From Lentihominibacter hominis (GTDB lineage: Bacteria > Bacillota > Clostridia > Peptostreptococcales > Anaerovoracaceae), in the NCBI RefSeq assembly GCF_014385065.1, contig NZ_JACRTA010000003.1, positions 124,001 to 188,000 on the forward strand: a stretch of 64,000 bases of DNA, in the 5' to 3' direction. This document shows, piece after piece, positions 59,273 to 64,000 of the stretch. The position numbers were made by a program, and so were the translations under genes. How positions within the stretch are numbered: position 1 is the stretch's first letter; the number at the start of each line of letters is the position of its first letter. The notes below the pieces were generated by a model, which saw only the letters and a program-made list of their open reading frames with translations, ran no database searches and had not been told where the DNA came from.

Positions 59273-59773
59273 ATGAGGTATAGATTTTGTTCAAGCTGTA
59301 CGGAAGCTATAGAAGATAAAATCTCCGGTGATATTTTGGAATATGCTGTGAAGTTTCAGGGGTATAACTGCGTAATGATATACAGCAGAGATAAAGAAAA
59401 GCTTCTTTTTTGTAAACGGCTCAAAGATCCATATGAAGGTAAATATAATCTGGTAGGAGGAAAAATAGAGGATGGGGAAGATCATTTTGATGCCGCCTAC
59501 AGAGAACTGTTTGAGGAGACAGGGATAAGCAGATCAGATGTAAGTCTGTCTCACATGATGGATTTTACATACTATAATCAGAAATGTTATGTGGAAGTTT
59601 ATGTAGGGATTTTAAGAAAAAAAGTAAAGCTTTCTCCGGAAAAACATCCGCTTTATTGGTTTGACGTAGACGAGGATTTTTTTGATCTGGAACGTTTTGC
59701 CGGAGAAGGTAATATTGGACATATGGTTGAGCAGGTGAAAGATTACGGAGAAGGAGTGTTTCAGGACGTATGA
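59273..59773 (+). CDS. Nudix hydrolase
   Basis: This hydrolase cleaves nucleoside-diphosphate-linked substrates. The Nudix box is complete (GGKIEDGEDHFDAAYRELFE followed by ETGI). ATG 59273 gives 166 residues and starts MRYRFCSSCTEAIEDK, with Cys-rich start; ATG 59249 overlaps the upstream gene and adds eight residues. Neither has a well-spaced ribosome site. The stop overlaps the ATG of the ACT-domain gene. Confidence 0.88.
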   Translation: MRYRFCSSCTEAIEDKISGDILEYAVKFQGYNCVMIYSRDKEKLLFCKRLKDPYEGKYNLVGGKIEDGEDHFDAAYRELFEETGISRSDVSLSHMMDFTYYNQKCYVEVYVGILRKKVKLSPEKHPLYWFDVDEDFFDLERFAGEGNIGHMVEQVKDYGEGVFQDV

Positions 59774-60135
59774 AAATAAAAAAGATAGATTATGATTTTT
59801 CAGTATGTAAGGTAACTGATTTTTCACTGACAAATTTTGAAAGTGAATATTGTTTTATAGGGAAGACAGATGAAGAGTGTTCTCTTGTCTGTATTACAGC
59901 AGATGTTCCCGATAATATCATAAATCGGGATGACGGCTGGAAAGCATTTCGAATAGAAGGGATTCTTGACTTTTCTTTGATTGGAATACTTTCAGGGATA
60001 TCAGGACTTCTTGCGGAAAACAGTATAGGAATATTTGCTGTATCAACGTATAATACAGATTATATTCTTGTTAAGGAAAAAGATTATAAGAAAGCGATTA
60101 ATGTTCTTTCTCAGGCCGGATATGACTTGGGATAA
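59770..60135 (+). CDS. ACT-domain protein (CASTOR-like)
   Basis: A 121-residue protein with ACT-like folds (GWKAFRIEGILDFSLIGILS, LLAENSIGIFAVSTYNTDYI, LVKEKDYKKAINVL); such ACT proteins bind amino acids. Its ATG overlaps the Nudix stop (ATGA), so the two are coupled. The ligand is unknown. Confidence 0.88.
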   Translation: MKIKKIDYDFSVCKVTDFSLTNFESEYCFIGKTDEECSLVCITADVPDNIINRDDGWKAFRIEGILDFSLIGILSGISGLLAENSIGIFAVSTYNTDYILVKEKDYKKAINVLSQAGYDLG

Positions 60136-60156
60136 ATATGTGAAAGGAAAAATAAT

Positions 60157-60495
60157 ATGGGAAGAAAGAAGACAGGTTCCATACCTACAGAGATACCTAA
60201 TAGGAAAAAGAAAATGGTTATAGATATGACGAAGATCAGCCTTGCCAAGGCATATCAGAATCCGGGGTTTAGAACCGGAAAACATATGACTGAAAAAGAC
60301 AGGCCAAGAAAGAAAAACTGGAAGAAAGAGTATGAAAAACAACCGGGTAGTTTGAATAATGAGGATTCTACTCGGTTGTTTTTGTTTTATGATTACAGGG
60401 AGAAGTTTGGATATAATGCAGAACTGACAAATTCTACGATACGTCGATTGAAATGCGTACACACTGATGTTATCTTAATAACATGTGGGGCGTAA
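60157..60495 (+). CDS. Basic small protein whose ORF runs through a terminator
   Basis: ATG 60157 is preceded by GAAAGGA. The first 60 residues are basic (MGRKKTGSIPTEIPNRKKKM, ISLAKAYQNPGFRTGKHMTE, KDRPRKKNWKKEYEK) and look like a short conserved protein. The next 50 residues cross an apparent terminator (60335-60385) and have a different character (TRLFLFYDYREKFGYNAEL). The gene may naturally end near 60340, with the stop lost or a frameshift present. Function unknown. Confidence 0.55.
   Translation: MGRKKTGSIPTEIPNRKKKMVIDMTKISLAKAYQNPGFRTGKHMTEKDRPRKKNWKKEYEKQPGSLNNEDSTRLFLFYDYREKFGYNAELTNSTIRRLKCVHTDVILITCGA
60335..60385 (+). terminator. Terminator-like hairpin inside the basic ORF
   Basis: AACAACCGGGTAG and CTACTCGGTTGTT pair with one bulge around a loop of about 15 bases, followed by TTTTGTTTT. 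Confidence 0.65.
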
Positions 60496-60524
60496 CTTAA
60501 GCAAATAAAAAGGAGGTTATATCA

Positions 60525-61109
60525 GTGGATAGCAAGAAGATAGGACAATTGATATATAATATAAGAATAGAGAAGGGATGGACGCAGAAGCAACTGGCTG
60601 ATGAGGTCTGCATCAGCGATAAAACCGTATCTAAGTGGGAGCGAGGTGCAGGGTGTCCTGATATATCTTTACTTTCACGATTGTGCGAGCTTTTGGGAAT
60701 AGAGTTGGAAGCTCTGATTTCAGGGAAAATAATTAAGAATGAAGAAACAGGAGGAAATATGAAAAACACACAATTTTATATTTGTCCGCAATGTGGAAAT
60801 ATAATAACAGTCGTATCAAACGCCCAAGTTTCATGTTGTGGCAAAAAATTACAGTCTCTGAATGCAAATAAGGCTTGCGACGAAGAAAAATTATCTGTTG
60901 AAGTTATAGATAATGAATATTTTATATCAAGTGATCATCAGATGACTAAGGATCATTATATAACATTTGTAGCTTTGCTGACAGGTGATAGTATAGTGTT
61001 GAAAAAACAGTATCCCGAATGGAATCTGCAAGTTAGAATACCTCAGCTTGCCCATGGCAGATTGATATGGCATTGCAGCAATCACGGGTTATTTTATCAG
61101 CTTATATGA
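60525..61109 (+). CDS. XRE HTH protein fused to a desulfoferrodoxin-like domain
   Basis: A 194-residue protein starting at GTG 60525 after AAGGAGGT. The N-terminal HTH (IGQLIYNIRIEKGWTQKQLA, DKTVSKWERG) is followed by a desulfoferrodoxin-like domain: CPQCGNIITVVSN and SCCGKKL provide the rubredoxin-like Cys set, and DHQMTKDHYITFVALLTGD with IWHCSNHGLFYQ resembles the iron superoxide-reductase-like domain. It may be a redox or iron-sensing regulator. Confidence 0.87.
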   Translation: MDSKKIGQLIYNIRIEKGWTQKQLADEVCISDKTVSKWERGAGCPDISLLSRLCELLGIELEALISGKIIKNEETGGNMKNTQFYICPQCGNIITVVSNAQVSCCGKKLQSLNANKACDEEKLSVEVIDNEYFISSDHQMTKDHYITFVALLTGDSIVLKKQYPEWNLQVRIPQLAHGRLIWHCSNHGLFYQLI

Positions 61110-61166
61110 AGTTTTGAACTTGAAATCAAAAGATTTTTTATGATAAAATAAATAATAAAATTAAAT

Positions 61167-61232
61167 AAAAACAAGTAAACGACACTAAATATCGCCGGCT
61201 CCCATGTCTGATGGAGCGGCAGTTTAGTGTAT
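61167..61232 (+). terminator. Large hairpin with T tract
   Basis: ACACTAAA and TTTAGTGT enclose CGCCGGCTCC and GGAGCGGCA, followed by ATTTTTG. It probably ends the HTH gene's transcript and is the only feature in 61110-61260. Confidence 0.7.
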
Positions 61233-61260
61233 TTTTGTTGGAGGTAAAATAGGAGGAAAT

Positions 61261-61473
61261 ATGAAAAACATAATAACTATAAGCAGAGAAGACGGAAGTG
61301 GAGACCGTATAATAGACAGGAAACTGAGCAAATGGTCAGATTTTGATTTTTATTACAGCGAGATTATAACTCAGATGGCAAATGATGCAGAATCGGCCAC
61401 AGCAGTAATAAACGAGAGGAAATGTTATAACATAACCCGGGAAATATTGAGAGGAGATGAAAAAAATGCCTAA
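61261..61473 (+). CDS. Truncated cytidylate-kinase-like ORF (70 aa)
   Basis: ATG 61261 follows AGGAGG. The start MKNIITISREDGSGDRIIDR mirrors the cytidylate kinase-like family (ITISREFGSGGRxIxxxLA), but the P-loop is degraded (GSGD) and the chain ends after 70 residues instead of about 200. FDFYYSEIITQMANDAES still fits the family. It overlaps the next gene slightly. It is probably a gene relic kept open or a reduced protein. Confidence 0.55.
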   Translation: MKNIITISREDGSGDRIIDRKLSKWSDFDFYYSEIITQMANDAESATAVINERKCYNITREILRGDEKNA

Positions 61474-61990
61474 GACAAAGTTTCAGTCATTCATATTTAC
61501 TTTTATTACTGCATGGATGATGGTTTATTTTATGACACTTTATAATATGGTGCTGTCTGCAGATCATTTTACGAATACCTTATTTCTTGATGCGCTTTTG
61601 CATATGTGGATAGAGTTTGTCATCATATTCCTGTGTGCTTATTTCTTTGCCGGCCATATTGCTAAATATTTTGCTTTTCGCATAGTACGGCCTGAAGACA
61701 GATCTATATTTATAATACTGACAATACAGCTTTTTACTGTGATAACGCAAGTATTCTTTGCCAGTATAATGGCTACAATTAAATTGTATGGTTTTACCTT
61801 TTTATTTCTTCCGCATTTTTTGACGGCGTACTGTACGAATTTTATTATGGCTTTGCCATTGCAGCTGATAGTCGTAGGACCTGCAGCCCGATTTATATTC
61901 AGAAATTTGTTTTTAAGAAAAGAAAAAGAGGCTGTTTTGAAATCGCAGACTCGAGAACAAGGTGAGGAAATAATGCGAAGAATCACGTGA
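61466..61990 (+). CDS. DUF2798 membrane protein
   Basis: The 174-residue product has four membrane helices in two DUF2798 repeats (FIFTFITAWMMVYFMTLYNM, DALLHMWIEFVIIFLCAYFF, LTAYCTNFIMALPLQLIVVG). ATG 61466 is preferred to 61457 because GAGGAG lies ten bases upstream. Function unknown. Confidence 0.85.
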   Translation: MPKTKFQSFIFTFITAWMMVYFMTLYNMVLSADHFTNTLFLDALLHMWIEFVIIFLCAYFFAGHIAKYFAFRIVRPEDRSIFIILTIQLFTVITQVFFASIMATIKLYGFTFLFLPHFLTAYCTNFIMALPLQLIVVGPAARFIFRNLFLRKEKEAVLKSQTREQGEEIMRRIT

Positions 61991-62106
61991 TACAGCAACT
62001 TAGTTTATATAGATTTAACAAAAATCGGATAGAAAATCATATATCTCCGTATTATAATTGATATAAGTCTTTTATACATAATCTGGCAAGGGGGATTGGA
62101 GAAACT

Positions 62107-63042
62107 ATGAAATATTCAGTTATAGATATAGGGTCGAATTCAATAAGACTTACTGTTTATAAAGTGAAAAACGGAAAATTCAAGATACTGTTTAAAGCAA
62201 AGAAAATGGCAGGACTGGCAGGATATGTTGAAAACGGCTGTATCAGTGATGTAGGTATCGATTTGGCTTGTGAAAGTATAATGGAGTTTAAATCTACTCT
62301 TCAGTCTTTAGGTATTACCGAACGAATCTATGTGTTTGCTACAGCTTCCCTTCGTAATGTCGTTAATACAGATGAAACTGTAGCAAAGATTTTTAAGGCA
62401 ACGGGTTTTAATGTAGATGTGATCACAGGTGAGGAAGAAGCTATGCTTGGTTATGCAGGTATCCTGCAGGAACTTTCGGTTTCTTCCGGAGCTTTTATAG
62501 ATATAGGAGGAGCCAGTACAGAGATAGTACTGTTTGAAAAGGGCAGGATATTATTATCTAAAAGTTACCGTATGGGATCACTCAAACTTTATAAAGATTG
62601 TGTAAAGCATATATTGCCGGGAAAACATTCTTTTAAAAGAATAAAGCATGCGATAAAACATGAAATAGATAAACAGCCTTTGGAGACTTCAGGCAAGTAC
62701 AGTAAGCTCATCTGTACAGGGGGAACAGCTCGTTCTGTGCTTAAATTCGCCAGATATTTAGAAATTATAGATCCGGGAAATAATACTATGACTTCGGAAG
62801 ATCTTAAAAAAGTAGGAGATTTTCTGACAGGAGATAAAAGAAGCGCCGCTAATGCTATATTGAAGATAGATCCGGAACGTATTCATACTATAATACCGGG
62901 ATATATGATACTTAGATATATTTCACGGAAACTGAAAACAAAAAAGCTGACTATAAGCAGTTATGGTGTAAGGGAGGGGTATTTGTGTCAAAAAATCTTA
63001 AAACAAGAAAAAAATACAGTTATACGCAGAACAGAGAATTAA
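62107..63042 (+). CDS. ppx: Exopolyphosphatase (Ppx/GppA)
   Basis: The 311-residue phosphatase releases phosphate from polyphosphate or converts pppGpp to ppGpp. The ASKHA fold shows YSVIDIGSNSIRLTVYKVK, ATASLRNVVN, GEEEAMLGYAGI, FIDIGGASTEIVLF and CTGGTAR. It is the short form with two domains only. ATG 62107 after GGAGAAACT. Its 3' end overlaps ppk by 58 bases, so the two polyphosphate genes are translationally coupled. Confidence 0.94.
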   Translation: MKYSVIDIGSNSIRLTVYKVKNGKFKILFKAKKMAGLAGYVENGCISDVGIDLACESIMEFKSTLQSLGITERIYVFATASLRNVVNTDETVAKIFKATGFNVDVITGEEEAMLGYAGILQELSVSSGAFIDIGGASTEIVLFEKGRILLSKSYRMGSLKLYKDCVKHILPGKHSFKRIKHAIKHEIDKQPLETSGKYSKLICTGGTARSVLKFARYLEIIDPGNNTMTSEDLKKVGDFLTGDKRSAANAILKIDPERIHTIIPGYMILRYISRKLKTKKLTISSYGVREGYLCQKILKQEKNTVIRRTEN

Positions 63043-64000
63043 GTTGGTTACGTTTTAATCGAAGAGTTCTCGAAGAAGCGGCAGATAAAAATGTTCCAAT
63101 TCTGGAGCGGCTTAAATTCGTGTCTATATTTTCTACTAATCTTGACGAATTTTTTATGATACGAGTAGGAAGTCTGTTTGATATAGCTTCAGTCAATCCT
63201 GATCATATTGATAATAAAAGCGGTATGACACCCGATCAACAGCTTGGCAGAATATATAGGGTTATGCCCGGACTTATAGAACGAAAAAGACGAATATATT
63301 CTTCGGTATGTTCTGAACTTGAGGCACAGGGGATAGAAGATGTTTCCTATGAAAATCTGACTGGTGAAGAAAAACGATTTGCGGAAAAGTATTTTGATAA
63401 TGAGATACTTCCCATACTGTCGCCGCAAGTCATAGATAACAGACACCCCAAACCTCATTTTGAGAGTAAACATCTTTACATAGCGTCCCTTGTAAGAGAT
63501 AAAAACGACAGAAAATCCATAGCGTTTGTTCCTGTTCCTCAGGTTCTTCCGCAAGTCGTCATGCTTAATGAAGAGGGAAGGTTTATACGGACGGAAAATA
63601 TAATATTTCATCGAGCTCATGAACTGTATGGGAAATATAAACAAGAGGAAGCATGTATAATCTCTGTTACAAGAAATGCTGATGTCAGCTTTGACTCAGA
63701 GAAGTTCGAAGACACAGAGACAGATTTCAGAAGTTATGTGAAAAAGCTGCTTAAGAAAAGATCTACGTTAGCTATAGTGCGCCTTGAGATCGGACAGTCT
63801 ATATCTGATGTTTTTGTGAAAGAGCTTCTTAAAATGATACAAGTGGAGAAACATCAAATATATGTAGATAAAACACCTCTCAATATGAAATATGTATTTG
63901 AATTGGAGAGCAAGCTTTCAGAGAAAATAAGCAAACGCATTTCATACGTTCCATATGTTCCCAAATGGCCGGCGGATCTTAATGAAAATATTTCCGTGAT
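62985..64000 (+). CDS. ppk1: Polyphosphate kinase (5' part, cut by window edge)
   Basis: The first 338 codons of PPK1, which makes polyphosphate from ATP at the membrane. GTG 62985 follows GGGAGGGG. The N-terminal domain is typical: TQNRELSWLRFNRRVLEEAA, PILERLKFVSIFSTNLDEFF and MIRVGSL, then DNEILPILSPQVIDNRHPKP. The catalytic His region is beyond the right edge. The gene starts inside ppx in another frame. Confidence 0.95.
   Translation, partial: MSKNLKTRKKYSYTQNRELSWLRFNRRVLEEAADKNVPILERLKFVSIFSTNLDEFFMIRVGSLFDIASVNPDHIDNKSGMTPDQQLGRIYRVMPGLIERKRRIYSSVCSELEAQGIEDVSYENLTGEEKRFAEKYFDNEILPILSPQVIDNRHPKPHFESKHLYIASLVRDKNDRKSIAFVPVPQVLPQVVMLNEEGRFIRTENIIFHRAHELYGKYKQEEACIISVTRNADVSFDSEKFEDTETDFRSYVKKLLKKRSTLAIVRLEIGQSISDVFVKELLKMIQVEKHQIYVDKTPLNMKYVFELESKLSEKISKRISYVPYVPKWPADLNENISV

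Overview
The window looks like a chromosomal segment of a low-GC, Gram-positive, anaerobic Clostridia-type bacterium (Eubacteriales). The signs are AT-rich coding sequence with strong AGGAGG ribosome sites, sigma-A-type TTGACA/TATAAT promoters, CIRCE heat-shock operators, an EFR1-type ferredoxin, ECF transporters, a manganese catalase, and secreted SH3/glucosaminidase wall hydrolases. A genus cannot be named from this sequence alone.

Layout. 1-1965 is the right end of a mobile element carried by a large serine recombinase. It interrupts a D-Ala-D-Ala carboxypeptidase gene whose 3' part resumes near 1994. 2.8-10 kb holds a DUF3343-like protein and three exported wall proteins (SH3/glucosaminidase, cohesin-like, glucosaminidase/Ig-like); the two hydrolases have almost the same promoter. 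10-12.5 kb carries an M29 aminopeptidase, a lipid kinase and tRNA-Ser(CGA). After a long gene-poor gap comes a two-gene locus of a MazG-like pyrophosphohydrolase and a GIY-YIG/DUF2075 ATPase, followed by a broken Fic gene; this is a plausible defence locus. 15.6-23.5 kb holds an acetyltransferase, a peroxide-stress pair (bcp-yaaA), a lipoprotein esterase, a membrane-anchored LuxR regulator, a macrodomain protein, a MaoC-like protein, a HIRAN protein and a WYL regulator.

23.7-30.6 kb is a complete type II-A CRISPR-Cas locus of the Streptococcus thermophilus CRISPR1 kind: small cas9, a tracrRNA between cas9 and cas1, cas1, cas2, a long csn2, a leader, and an array of 17 intact repeats plus one shortened terminal repeat. 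Two of its 17 spacers are identical. 31-40 kb contains DUF2284, yhbY, DUF4186, a structured RNA of about 190 nt with its own terminator, the queuosine-precursor pair queT-queF, an EFR1 ferredoxin, pta, sbcDC and a Mn catalase.

40.5-53.1 kb is a transport region. A TetR regulator precedes a paired ABC transporter; an AraC regulator and an ECF transporter (MptD-like S component, T component, double ATPase) follow; then a MarR-controlled second ABC pair. A 16-bp site shared by the first ABC operon and the ECF operon suggests joint control, perhaps by the AraC protein between them. 53.2-57 kb is heat-shock linked: an HdeD-like membrane protein and an hsp20/DnaJ-like pair each sit behind a CIRCE-like operator, with an MFS transporter in between. 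57-64 kb has two CobW-family GTPases (one His-rich, one fused to a DUF1980-like domain), Nudix and ACT proteins, an HTH-desulfoferrodoxin-like protein, a truncated cytidylate-kinase-like ORF, DUF2798, and the polyphosphate pair ppx-ppk, with ppk running off the right edge.
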